DNA of 34,346 nucleotides, from contig JAKOSS010000998.1 in NCBI GenBank assembly GCA_029777145.1, positions 1 through 34,346 of the forward strand. The letters are read 5' to 3'. Positions 1 to 7,624 of the stretch are shown one piece after another; within the stretch, counting starts at the first letter, position 1, and each line of letters begins with the position of its first letter. Made by a program: the position numbers and the translations under genes. The notes under the pieces are model-generated. The model did not search any database and had not been told where the DNA came from. It saw nothing but the letters and a program-made list of their open reading frames with translations. Source of the stretch: Acidobacteriota bacterium (lineage in GTDB: Bacteria; Acidobacteriota; Blastocatellia; Pyrinomonadales; Pyrinomonadaceae).

Positions 1-55
1 ACATATTGAGCGGCGCCGCAAGCATTGCGGTGATCAAAAGAAATGCGATCTTCAT
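1..55 (-). CDS. N-terminus of a truncated exported protein
   Basis: Reading leftward from an ATG at 55-53, the 18 codons up to the window edge give a positive start (MK) followed by a hydrophobic stretch (IAFLLITAMLAAPL), which looks like a signal peptide or a first membrane segment. The rest of the gene lies outside the window, so its function is unknown. No clear Shine-Dalgarno sequence is seen upstream. It follows the mmsA-like gene in the same direction after a 157-bp repeat-rich gap. Confidence 0.5.
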   Translation of the reverse strand, partial: MKIAFLLITAMLAAPLNM

Positions 56-75
56 TAACTTAATTCAAGAATCAA

Positions 76-177
76 AATTCAAGATTCAAGAACCATCAGG
101 ATTCAAAAATCCAGATTCAAGATTCAAGCGGCGACTCAAAGCAATAATCTTGAATATTGATTCTTGAATCTTGAATT
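76..177. repeat. 17-bp perfect inverted repeat made of ATTCAAG heptamers
   Basis: The 17 bases at 76-92 (core ATTCAAGATTCAAG) are the exact reverse complement of 161-177, with 68 bases between. The same heptamer-like unit occurs in degraded form at 113-127. The segment is AT-rich compared with the flanking genes. It lies just 3' of the dehydrogenase gene and could form a hairpin in its transcript, but has no U-tract. Confidence 0.75.
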
Positions 178-179
178 CC

Positions 180-210
180 AATCCCAAATCCCAAATCCCA
201 AATCCCAAAT
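180..210. repeat. Heptamer tandem repeat (AATCCCA)x4
   Basis: Four perfect copies of AATCCCA at 180-207 plus a partial copy to 210 end one base before the stop codon of the dehydrogenase gene (212-214). On the minus strand, which is the coding strand of that gene, this gives four GGG tracts separated by ATTT, matching the usual G-quadruplex pattern. Confidence 0.9.
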
Positions 211-211
211 G

Positions 212-1669
212 CTAAGACATCCAATTGATCCCGGCTTCGGGGTTCCACTTGGTCGTCGTCTTCTTGAGCTTCGTCCAGAACTCGATCGAGCTCTTGCCGG
301 TGATGTCGTTCGCGCCGAAACGCGAATCGTTCCAGCCGCCGAACGAAAACGGTTCGCGCGGGACCGGAACGCCGATGTTGACACCGACCATGCCGGCGCT
401 GGCGTGTTCCATGACGTAGCGCGCGAGCCCGCCCGATTGGGTGAAAACGCTCGCCGCGTTGCCGTACGGATTCGCGTTCTCGATCCTGATCGCTTCGTCG
501 ATCGTCTTCGTGCGCATGATCGAGATCACCGGTCCGAAGATCTCCTCGCGTGCGACCGACATTTCGGGCGTGACGTGATCGATCACCGTCGGCCCGACAT
601 ACGTTCCGTTCTCTTTGCCGGCGACGACGGCGCCGCGGCCGTCGACGAGCACCTTCGCGCCCGCATTTTCGGCCTCGGTGATATAGCTTTCGATGCGTTC
701 CTTTGCCGCCTTCGAGATCACCGCACCGAGGTTCACGCCCGGGACGACCTTGCGTGCCTCGGCGCAGATGCCTTCGATGATCGGATCGACGTCGCCGACC
801 GCGAGCATCGCCGACGCCGCCATGCAGCGCTGGCCGGCGCAGCCCGACATCGAGGCCGTGACGTTCGTCGCGGTCATTACCGGATTCGCGTCAGGAAGGA
901 CGAAAAGATGGTTCTTGGCGCCGCCAAGCGCGACGCATCGCTTGAGATTCGCCGTCGCGGCGCGATAAACGATCTTCGCGACGCGCGTCGAGCCGACAAA
1001 GCTCACGGCGTCTATGTCAGGATGCTCGCAGATTCCCGCGACGATCTCTTTCCCGCCGTTGACGATGTTGAAAACGCCGTCCGGAAGTCCCGCTTCCTTG
1101 AGCAGTTCGGCCATCCGGAGGCACGACAGCGGCACCAGTTCCGACGGCTTCATGATCATCGCGTTGCCGAGCACGAGCGCGTTCGGCATCGTCCAGTTGG
1201 GCACCATCAGCGGGAAGTTGAACGGGACGATCGACGCGACGACACCGAGCGGAAAATGCTCGGTTCGGCATTCGACGCCCTTCGAAACTTCGAGGATCTC
1301 GCCCGAAACGAGCTGCGGCATCGAGCACGCGAACTCGGTCAGCTCGATCGATTTTTCGACCTCGGCCTTGGCCTCGTCCCACGTCTTGCCGTTTTCTTCA
1401 GCAACCAGCGCGGTCAGCTCGTCGAAATTCTTCTCGAGCAGGTACCGGTATTTGAAAAATACCTGCACGCGCTCTTTGATCGGCGCCTGCGACCAGCCCT
1501 CGAAAGCCTCCTTAGCGCTCGCGACCGCCGCGTTCAGCTCTTCGACAGGCGACATCGGAACGCGCGACAAGTGATTGCCGTCGATCGGCGAAACGACGTC
1601 GAGCCAATCGCCCGCGCCGCTGTCGACAAACTGTCCGTTGTAATAATTCTTAACGACTTCGTATTTCAT
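212..1669 (-). CDS. mmsA: Methylmalonate/malonate-semialdehyde dehydrogenase (CoA-acylating)
   Basis: This 485-residue cytoplasmic aldehyde dehydrogenase has the length and motifs of the MmsA/IolA family. It shows PFNFP at 149-153, KPSE at 174-177, FVGST at 224-228, LGGAKNH at 248-254 and the catalytic cysteine in GCAGQRCMA (Cys282). The LGGAKNH segment replaces the general-base region of ordinary aldehyde dehydrogenases and is typical of the CoA-dependent acylating branch. These enzymes convert methylmalonate semialdehyde to propionyl-CoA or malonate semialdehyde to acetyl-CoA, with NAD+. The start lies 2 nt after the stop of the upstream permease, so translational coupling is likely. Next to a nucleobase-type permease, a role in the malonate-semialdehyde step after beta-alanine is plausible; valine or inositol breakdown are alternatives. 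Confidence 0.93.
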   Translation of the reverse strand: MKYEVVKNYYNGQFVDSGAGDWLDVVSPIDGNHLSRVPMSPVEELNAAVASAKEAFEGWSQAPIKERVQVFFKYRYLLEKNFDELTALVAEENGKTWDEAKAEVEKSIELTEFACSMPQLVSGEILEVSKGVECRTEHFPLGVVASIVPFNFPLMVPNWTMPNALVLGNAMIMKPSELVPLSCLRMAELLKEAGLPDGVFNIVNGGKEIVAGICEHPDIDAVSFVGSTRVAKIVYRAATANLKRCVALGGAKNHLFVLPDANPVMTATNVTASMSGCAGQRCMAASAMLAVGDVDPIIEGICAEARKVVPGVNLGAVISKAAKERIESYITEAENAGAKVLVDGRGAVVAGKENGTYVGPTVIDHVTPEMSVAREEIFGPVISIMRTKTIDEAIRIENANPYGNAASVFTQSGGLARYVMEHASAGMVGVNIGVPVPREPFSFGGWNDSRFGANDITGKSSIEFWTKLKKTTTKWNPEAGINWMS

Positions 1670-1671
1670 AA

Positions 1672-3165
1672 CTATTCACTCGCTACATCGTTCGGTTGCA
1701 CGCTTGGCGGCATTGCCTTCATCAGTCCCCAGTGGACGACGAACGAGACGCCGAAGCCGACGAACCAGGCGTAATCGTAAAGCGTCCGCAGCGGTTCGTA
1801 AACGACGCCGATCCAGGCGAAGAAACAGCCCAGAAGCGTCGCGGCGACCGCGCGCCAATTCCACCCGGAATACTCGCCGCGCGTCCGGTAAAGATCGCCG
1901 AGATTCAGATTCTTGCCGCGAACGAGCCAGTAATCGGCGATCAAAACGCCGGCGATCGAGCCCAATCCGCCCGAATATCCGAGCAGCCAGCTGAAGATGT
2001 AGCCCGACGGGTCGGCGAGCAGTTTCCACGGCTGCATCAGGATGCCGATGATGCCGGTGATCAGGCCGCCCGTGCGGAACGAGATGAATTTCGGAAACGC
2101 GTTCGCGAAATCGTTCGCCGGCGAAACGACGTTCGCCGCGATGTTCACCGAGAGCGTCGCGACGACGACCGTGAACATCGAGACCGCGACGACGACCGGT
2201 TGTGAGAATTGCCCGACGAGTTTCACCGGATCCCACAATTCGTCCGATTTCATATTCGGAAAGACGACGATTGCCGCCGAGGTGATCAGGATTCCCATCG
2301 CCGCGAAAACGACCATCGTCGTCGGCAGCGCGACCGTCTGGCCGATCGCCTGTTCGCGCTGGCTTTTGCCGAAGCGCGTGAAATCGGGCATGTTTAACGA
2401 AAGCGTCGCCCAGAACCCGATCATTGCCGTCAGGCTCGGAATGAAGATCTTGAAGAACTCGCCCGGCGATCCGAACTTGTCCTCTTCATGCAGCAGAAAC
2501 CCGATCCCGCCCGCTTGGTAAAGGATCCACGCCAGAAGGATCGCGGTCATCACCAGCACATACGGCGCGGCCCAGTTCTCGACGATCCGCAGCAGGTTCA
2601 TCCCGCGGTAGATGACGAGGATGTTCATCGCCCAGAAGATCAGGAACGAGAGCCATTCGGTCGGCGTGTGGCCGCCTACCTTGTCGCCGAGGAGCGTCGC
2701 CCAGCCGGGGATGATCGAGCCGAAGAAAACATGGATCGCCTGTCCGCCGATCCACGCCTGGATCCCGAACCAGCCGCATGCGACGATCGCACGCATCAGC
2801 GCCGGAAGGTTCGATCCGACGACGCCGTAGCTCGCGCGTGCAAAGACCGGGAACGGAATTCCGTACTTCGTTCCGGGATGCGAGTTCAGAAGGATCGGCG
2901 CGAGAACGATGATGTTCCCGAGCAGGATCGTGATCAGCGCCTGCCACCAGTTCATGCCGGCCGAGATCAAACCCGACGCCATCATGTAGGTCGGGATGCA
3001 ATGCGCCATCGAGATCCAGAGCGCGGCGTAGTTGTAGGTTGTCCAGTTTCGGTCGGCGACCGCGACCGGCGAAAGATCCTTGTTGAACAGCGGGCTGCCG
3101 GCGATCGAAGCGATCCCTTCCGGGGTCAGTTCGACGCGTCCGTCCGAATGTTGGATAGTTTCCAT
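1672..3165 (-). CDS. NCS1-family nucleobase/hydantoin/allantoin permease
   Basis: This 497-residue membrane protein is the usual size for nucleobase:cation symporter-1 proteins and appears to have the expected 12 hydrophobic segments. Its N-terminal region has NKDLSPV, RNWTTYNYAALWISMAH and the GTKYGIPFPVFARASYGV block, all typical of the family (Mhp1, PucI, uracil/allantoin permeases). It should import a nucleobase-related compound with Na+ or H+ across the inner membrane; the exact substrate cannot be read from sequence. It is the first gene of a two-gene operon with the semialdehyde dehydrogenase. No good Shine-Dalgarno precedes the ATG; instead a GCGGTT/AACCGC inverted repeat ends two bases before it. 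Confidence 0.9.
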   Translation of the reverse strand: METIQHSDGRVELTPEGIASIAGSPLFNKDLSPVAVADRNWTTYNYAALWISMAHCIPTYMMASGLISAGMNWWQALITILLGNIIVLAPILLNSHPGTKYGIPFPVFARASYGVVGSNLPALMRAIVACGWFGIQAWIGGQAIHVFFGSIIPGWATLLGDKVGGHTPTEWLSFLIFWAMNILVIYRGMNLLRIVENWAAPYVLVMTAILLAWILYQAGGIGFLLHEEDKFGSPGEFFKIFIPSLTAMIGFWATLSLNMPDFTRFGKSQREQAIGQTVALPTTMVVFAAMGILITSAAIVVFPNMKSDELWDPVKLVGQFSQPVVVAVSMFTVVVATLSVNIAANVVSPANDFANAFPKFISFRTGGLITGIIGILMQPWKLLADPSGYIFSWLLGYSGGLGSIAGVLIADYWLVRGKNLNLGDLYRTRGEYSGWNWRAVAATLLGCFFAWIGVVYEPLRTLYDYAWFVGFGVSFVVHWGLMKAMPPSVQPNDVASE

Positions 3166-3167
3166 AG

Positions 3168-3203
3168 GCGGTTTGCGAAACGCTGTTCCGTTCGTCGAAC
3201 CGC
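3168..3203 (-). promoter_or_regulatory. Leader hairpin just upstream of the permease start
   Basis: GCGGTT at 3168-3173 and AACCGC at 3198-3203 are exact inverse complements, with a small GCG/CGC hairpin inside. The structure would sit in the 5' leader of the permease mRNA, 2 bases before its ATG, where a ribosome site is expected. A role in translational control is only an inference. Confidence 0.3.
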
Positions 3204-3486
3204 TAAATCAATGAAATCACAATATAGTCGGCTCGGCGGGCGGGTAATACTTTATAACGGAAAACGCGATTTTTTGCCACATCTCATCAACAAAGCGCAC
3301 GAAGAAAACACGACGTTCGAGGCGGCGCGGAATCGCGGTTGATCGGCGGATCCGATCGGGAGCGCGACAGCGGCTCTCGGCGCGGTCGTGAAAATACACG
3401 CCGCAGCAAACACCGGGTGCCGCAGAGACCGAAGTCGAATCCATCGACCCGACAGATCACAGACCCGAAACAGACGGTTCGGTTTG
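3204..3486. other. Intergenic region without a supported gene
   Basis: This stretch between divergent genes must carry the promoter of the permease operon. Short open frames exist here on the minus strand, but they overlap each other, have no ribosome site and resemble no family. I see no structured RNA or tRNA. Confidence 0.5.
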
Positions 3487-3515
3487 TTGAATATCGTCAC
3501 AACCTGAAGTAATAT
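3487..3515 (+). promoter_or_regulatory. Candidate sigma-70-like promoter of the secreted protein gene
   Basis: TTGAAT (3487-3492) and TAATAT (3510-3515) are separated by exactly 17 bases. Each matches 4 of 6 consensus positions. Transcription would start near 3522, giving a leader of about 30 bases before the ATG at 3554. Confidence 0.4.
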
Positions 3516-3553
3516 CCATGCAACTAAAGTACTCAGTTTTTGGAGGAGAACTT

Positions 3554-4333
3554 ATGCTAAAAAGCATTACCATTGCATTCATTATTACTTTCGCCTCGGT
3601 CGCGGCGTTCGCCCAAAAGGTGCCGGACAAGCCGTTGGACAAATGGGGCAAGGAAGAAGCGAATAAGATCGTTACCGAATCGGCGTGGGCGAAATCGTAT
3701 CAGTCGACGACCGGATCGGCATCTGCCGAACGGTCACAGGTCGCGAGAGAGCAACGACAGAACGCCAACAGCGGCGGGAGCGATCCGCGGAGCGTCTCGC
3801 GCGATTTCGGTCCGCCGCCGGTGACTTTCCGGCTTCATTCGGGATTGCCGCTCCGGCAGGCTATCGTGCGACTGCAGCAGATCGAGGCGGGCTACGACAA
3901 AATGAGCGAAACCGACAAGGCGAGCTTCGATAAGGGACGTAAGACTTTCCTTGACTGCGTAATCTGCAAGGACTATTACGTCATCACGATCACGAAGGCT
4001 GCCGATGCCGGTCGCAATACGGTTGAAGAAGGCATTTTCCAGAGCATGACCTTCGACGACCTGAAAGGAAACGTTAAGTTGGTCAACGACAAGGGTGAAG
4101 AGCGGGAGATCGCGCAATTCAACGCGCCCAAGACATCCCGTGACATGACGGTCCTTTACTTCAAGCGCGCCGACGGCGCCGGCAATCAGCTGATCACTTC
4201 GGAAACGGACAGCTTCAAGCTCGTGTTCAAGGCCGAATGGCTCGACGTCGGGAATCGATTTGCAGCGCTCTTGCCGCGGCAGATCGAGTTCAAGGTAAAG
4301 AAACTCGTCAACGGAACGGACGTTCTGTTCTAG
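3554..4333 (+). CDS. Secreted protein of unknown function
   Basis: The start is placed at ATG 3554 because a strong GGAGGAG lies at 3542-3548 and translation then begins with a clean signal peptide (MLKSITIAFIITFASVAAFAQ). The in-frame ATG at 3518 lacks such a site. The mature protein of about 238 residues begins with a W-x-K-E-E-A-N-K-I-V-T-E-S-A-W-A pattern that I associate with exported acidobacterial proteins of unknown role. The second half looks like a beta-rich domain (residues about 130-259). There are no membrane segments after the signal and no catalytic motif I can identify. With its own promoter-like sequence, strong ribosome site and terminator, it is probably monocistronic and well expressed. 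Confidence 0.85.
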   Translation: MLKSITIAFIITFASVAAFAQKVPDKPLDKWGKEEANKIVTESAWAKSYQSTTGSASAERSQVAREQRQNANSGGSDPRSVSRDFGPPPVTFRLHSGLPLRQAIVRLQQIEAGYDKMSETDKASFDKGRKTFLDCVICKDYYVITITKAADAGRNTVEEGIFQSMTFDDLKGNVKLVNDKGEEREIAQFNAPKTSRDMTVLYFKRADGAGNQLITSETDSFKLVFKAEWLDVGNRFAALLPRQIEFKVKKLVNGTDVLF

Positions 4334-4357
4334 AATCAGTTCAATTTTGACTGGTCG

Positions 4358-4385
4358 AAGGCCCGCGCGACTGCGGGCCTTTTTT
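4358..4385 (+). terminator. Rho-independent terminator
   Basis: A 9-bp perfect stem (AAGGCCCGC / GCGGGCCTT) with a 6-base loop is followed directly by a T-run at 4381-4385. It lies 25 bases after the secreted-protein gene and touches the stop codon of the convergent minus-strand gene. Confidence 0.9.
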
Positions 4386-4890
4386 AGTCGAGCCGTCGAG
4401 TCGCACTGACGACGATCCCCTGCGCTCGGAGTTCGTCGGCTTTCGAGCCGGCGGCCGTCAATAGAATTATCGAACCGATCGCGAGATCCTTGATGATCGC
4501 CGCCGCGGGTCGGTAATCGCGGGCGTCGCGAGCGTAACCGGCCAGTTCATAGGCTTCGCCCTGCGGAATTCCTTGTAGCTTGTATTTCGTGCTTTCGACC
4601 AACGCCAGATGGCCGTTGCCTTTCGCTTCCTGGTCGAGAAAGATCACGACGCCGCGACCGTCGGTTTCGATCATTGCCTGCGAACGTTCCATTTCTTCGC
4701 GGCATTCGCATTCGATGCTGTTGAAAAAATGCGCCCCGACGCATTGCGCGTGAACGCGGCAAAGAACATCCTTGCCGCCCGCGACATCGCCCATCACGAT
4801 CGCATAGCACTCGGCCTTTGCGTCGTGGTACGTCAGTTCGCGGAATATCCCGTATTTTGTGCGCAGTTCGCGCTCGCCCTTTCTGATCAT
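4384..4890 (-). CDS. GTP cyclohydrolase II-like protein (RibA fold), divergent
   Basis: This 168-residue protein aligns over its full length with the GTP cyclohydrolase II domain. The zinc ligands are kept with correct spacing (Cys50, Cys61, Cys63 in CRVHAQC...ECEC), as are GRGVVIFL (79-85) and ARDARDY (120-126). Two otherwise strongly conserved motifs are altered: the R-Q-E-G-R-G-I-G-L segment reads D-Q-E-A-K-G-N-G-H (86-94), and L-L-T-N-N-P-x-K reads L-L-T-A-A-G-S-K (143-150). There is no attached RibB domain and no riboflavin gene nearby. It may be a true cyclohydrolase II or a paralogue with another purine or pyrimidine substrate. A purine-rich GAGGG ribosome site precedes the ATG. Confidence 0.75.
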   Translation of the reverse strand: MIRKGERELRTKYGIFRELTYHDAKAECYAIVMGDVAGGKDVLCRVHAQCVGAHFFNSIECECREEMERSQAMIETDGRGVVIFLDQEAKGNGHLALVESTKYKLQGIPQGEAYELAGYARDARDYRPAAAIIKDLAIGSIILLTAAGSKADELRAQGIVVSATRRLD

Positions 4891-4966
4891 TTTTCCCTCT
4901 CGTGTGAAACGAACGGTCTCGGTAACAATTTACACATTTACACCCGCTTCGACTCCCGCCGGTCAT

Positions 4967-4992
4967 CGATACGTGGTAAAAACGTCGTATCG
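4967..4992. promoter_or_regulatory. Inverted repeat in the divergent promoter region
   Basis: CGATACG (4967-4973) and CGTATCG (4986-4992) form an exact inverted repeat with a 12-base spacer. It lies between the divergent cyclohydrolase-like gene and the response-regulator gene, about 70-100 bases upstream of each start. It could be an operator or an mRNA hairpin. Confidence 0.4.
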
Positions 4993-5064
4993 AAGCCGGG
5001 TAATCGCAGCGGATCGGTCCGGGATTAATCTCTTGTTTATTTTCGGAATGCAATAATCAAAGTG

Positions 5065-5760
5065 ATGAGAATCTTGTTAGTCGAGGACGAGAAGCGAATC
5101 TCGAACTTTGTGGCCAAGGGGTTACGCGAGAACGCTTTTGCGGTGGACGTCGCCGCAAGCGGATCCGACGCTCTCTATCAAGCGGCGGTCAACAAGTACG
5201 ACGTGATCATTCTCGACGTGATGATTCCTAACAAGGATGGCTTCGAAGTCTGCAAGGAACTTCGGGAAAGCGGCACCAAGGTCCCGATTCTCATGCTTAC
5301 GGCACGGGATGGGGTCGAGGATCGAATACGGGGGCTCGATATCGGTGCGGACGACTACCTGACAAAGCCTTTCGCGTTCGACGAACTGTTGGCCCGGCTC
5401 AGGGCGATTTTGCGCCGTCAGGGAGAATCGTACGTACCGGCACGGATTGTTGTCGCCGATCTTGAACTTGATACGAAGGCCCAACTGCTGAGGCGGCATG
5501 GCAACGAGATACATTTAACGGCCAAGGAGTATGCGGTCCTCGAGTATCTGGCGCGAAATGCCGGCCGGGTCGTGGGTCGCGAGGAATTGTCGGAGCATTG
5601 TTGGGACGAAACTTACGATCCGTTCAGTAACTCGATCGAGGTGATCATCAACCGTCTGCGCAAAAAGATCGATGCCGACGTGGAGAAGCCGATGTTGCAC
5701 ACGCGGCGCGGTGCCGGATATCTCTTGGGTGATCTGAAACCGGACAAACAGAATGTTTGA
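5065..5760 (+). CDS. OmpR/PhoB-family response regulator
   Basis: The protein has an N-terminal receiver domain (about 1-117) with the acidic pocket VEDE, the phospho-acceptor Asp51 in IILDVMIP, Thr79 and Lys101 (TKPF), and a C-terminal winged-helix DNA-binding domain (about 130-222) ending in the usual N-R-L-R-K-K-I...RRGAGYLL. A GTG codon directly precedes the ATG at 5065, so the start could be 5062. Its stop overlaps the start of the next gene by 8 bases, showing coupling to the sensor kinase. By position it probably controls the efflux genes downstream, as CusR/QseB-type regulators do; this is inference. Confidence 0.95.
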   Translation: MRILLVEDEKRISNFVAKGLRENAFAVDVAASGSDALYQAAVNKYDVIILDVMIPNKDGFEVCKELRESGTKVPILMLTARDGVEDRIRGLDIGADDYLTKPFAFDELLARLRAILRRQGESYVPARIVVADLELDTKAQLLRRHGNEIHLTAKEYAVLEYLARNAGRVVGREELSEHCWDETYDPFSNSIEVIINRLRKKIDADVEKPMLHTRRGAGYLLGDLKPDKQNV

Positions 5761-7189
5761 TTCGGCCAAAATCCGACTTACGGCGTGGTACGCGGGCGTT
5801 CTCGCCCTGACACTCGCGGTATTTGCCGCGCTTACGCTTCTGCTCTTTTCACACACGCTCGAACGTCATACCGAACGAACGCTGTCCGAAGTGGCCGTTG
5901 TCTTCGAAACCACCTCGAATCGGGAAGTTGAAGACGAAGACAAAAGCATTGGCCCGGGTCAGGGGGATGACGCCGTGCGCGACGCGGCCGTTGAACTGGG
6001 TTTCAGAGATTACCAGGTTTTCGCGTTTTCGACCGAAGATCGGCCGATCGCCGCGACCAGGGTTGGAGACGGCGATTCTCAGGTTTCGGCTGAAACCGCA
6101 TCTTTCCAGCTAAAGAATCTCGCGACACGAGAGAGCGGACAATTCTTTGACTTTGAAACCAAGGACGGTACTTTTCGCGCATTATTTTTCACGTTCAAAG
6201 TTCGCTCTCAAGAGTATCAGCTGCTCGCGGTACACCCGCTCCGCGCCGAATACGAATTGCTCCGGCAAGTGTCCTACGCATTTCTGATCTTCGTTCCGCT
6301 GGCTCTCGCGGCGGCGAGTTTTGGCGGATACTTTCTGGCAAAGAAATCGCTTGCGCCGATCAATGAAATGACCCGCAAAGCCACTGAGATCACCGCGAAA
6401 AACCTGCACGAACGCCTGCCCATAGCTAACGAGCGCGACGAACTTGGCGGTCTGGCCGCCCGGTTCAACGAGTTGCTGTCGCGTCTCGACCGATCATTCG
6501 AGCAACAGAGCAGGTTCATGGCGGACGCGTCCCACGAACTGCGCACGCCGGTCGCGATCATCCGTGGCGAGTCCGACGTAATTCTAAGCAAGAAGGCGCG
6601 GAAAGAGTCCGAATATCGCGAGTCGTTCGAGATCGTACTGTCGGAATCAGAACGGATGACACGCATCATCGAGGATCTTTTCACTTTGGCTCGGGTCGAT
6701 TCAGGGCAGAAGATCCTGCTGAAGGAAACGGTCTTCATGGACGAAATTCTTAGCGATACGGTCAGGTCCTTCAGGACCGTGGCCGACAACCGCAAGATCT
6801 CTCTCGATTTCGAGGCTCCGGAGGAGATGAAGTTCACGGGCGACGCGCAGTTTCTTCGCCGACTATTTTCAAACCTTATCGACAACGCGATCAAACACGC
6901 GCGATCGTCCGTGGTCGTGCGCGCCGATCGACAGAACGATTCATTTCGGATAACGGTGTCCGACGACGGACCAGGCGTCCCTGCGGATGCGCGTCCGCAT
7001 ATTTTCGAGCGTTTCTTCCGGGCGGATAAATCCCGGTCGCGCGACGAAGAGTCTGCGGCCGGACACGGCGCCGGACTCGGATTGTCGATCGCCGAGTTTA
7101 TCGTCGAAGCGCATGGAGGGAATCTTTCGCTCGTCAGATCCGATTCCGACGGCTCTGTTTTTCTATGCGGGTTTCCGATCAGGAGTTGA
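5753..7189 (+). CDS. Sensor histidine kinase of the efflux-linked two-component system
   Basis: This 478-residue inner-membrane kinase has TM1 at about 9-33, a periplasmic sensor region (34-170), TM2 at about 172-196, a HAMP domain (197-250), the HisKA phospho-site His261 in ADASHELRTP, and a HATPase domain with N-box FSNLIDNAIKHA (372-383), DDGPG (404-408) and GAGLGLS (439-445). All catalytic motifs are intact. The periplasmic region is acidic around residues 58-73 (EVEDEDK...), which might bind a cation, but no Cys/His/Met metal cluster stands out. It is translationally coupled to the regulator by the 8-base overlap at 5753-5760. Confidence 0.95.
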   Translation: MFDSAKIRLTAWYAGVLALTLAVFAALTLLLFSHTLERHTERTLSEVAVVFETTSNREVEDEDKSIGPGQGDDAVRDAAVELGFRDYQVFAFSTEDRPIAATRVGDGDSQVSAETASFQLKNLATRESGQFFDFETKDGTFRALFFTFKVRSQEYQLLAVHPLRAEYELLRQVSYAFLIFVPLALAAASFGGYFLAKKSLAPINEMTRKATEITAKNLHERLPIANERDELGGLAARFNELLSRLDRSFEQQSRFMADASHELRTPVAIIRGESDVILSKKARKESEYRESFEIVLSESERMTRIIEDLFTLARVDSGQKILLKETVFMDEILSDTVRSFRTVADNRKISLDFEAPEEMKFTGDAQFLRRLFSNLIDNAIKHARSSVVVRADRQNDSFRITVSDDGPGVPADARPHIFERFFRADKSRSRDEESAAGHGAGLGLSIAEFIVEAHGGNLSLVRSDSDGSVFLCGFPIRS

Positions 7190-7278
7190 TCCGATTCGTT
7201 TAATCGTGTGTTTATCTTCACCCTGATAACGTTAAGTCACCGAACCGATATTCGGCAATTTATTAGTGGGAGGAGATA

Positions 7279-7596
7279 ATGAGAAAGATCATTTCAGTTG
7301 CATTGGTTTGCGCAATTCTGGCAATCGGCGGGAATGTAGTTTCCGCGCAAAAGAGATCGAGGATTTCGATGGCGAAGGCGCGCTCGATCGCGGTCAAAAG
7401 GGCGGCAGGCAAAGTTGAAAGCGCGGAACTTGAACGTGAACGAGGGAAGCTCGTTTATTCGTTCGACATTCGCACCCGCAGGGGCACGATCAAAGAGGTT
7501 TGGGTCGACGCGTACACCGGCAAAGTGCTGAGCGTCAAGACCGAATCAAAGGCCGAAGAAAAAAACGAGCGCGAAAAAGAGAAGTCGCGAAACTGA
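7279..7596 (+). CDS. Small exported PepSY-domain protein
   Basis: The 105-residue product starts with a signal peptide (about 1-23, ending VVSAQ) and then carries a single PepSY domain: an ISMAKARSIAVKRAAGKVESAEL helix start and a beta part with the motif VDAYTGKVLSV (about 76-86). The C-terminus is a charged K/E tail. A strong GGGAGGAGA ribosome site lies just before the ATG. PepSY proteins are often encoded beside two-component systems and are thought to modulate proteases or sensors in the periplasm. Here the gene lies between the sensor kinase (89-bp gap) and the outer-membrane channel gene (28-bp gap). Confidence 0.88.
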   Translation: MRKIISVALVCAILAIGGNVVSAQKRSRISMAKARSIAVKRAAGKVESAELERERGKLVYSFDIRTRRGTIKEVWVDAYTGKVLSVKTESKAEEKNEREKEKSRN

Positions 7597-7624
7597 ACCG
7601 GTTCGTTCCGGAAGGATTCGGCGG

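Noticed and set aside
164..1774. Long plus-strand open frame (536 codons) opposite the semialdehyde dehydrogenase gene
   Set aside because: It is antisense to a clear enzyme gene. Its translation is rich in Arg, Asp and His with no domain, as expected from the opposite strand of GC-rich coding DNA.
3217..3500. Two overlapping minus-strand frames upstream of the secreted protein
   Set aside because: They overlap each other, lack ribosome sites, and one covers the candidate promoter of the plus-strand gene.
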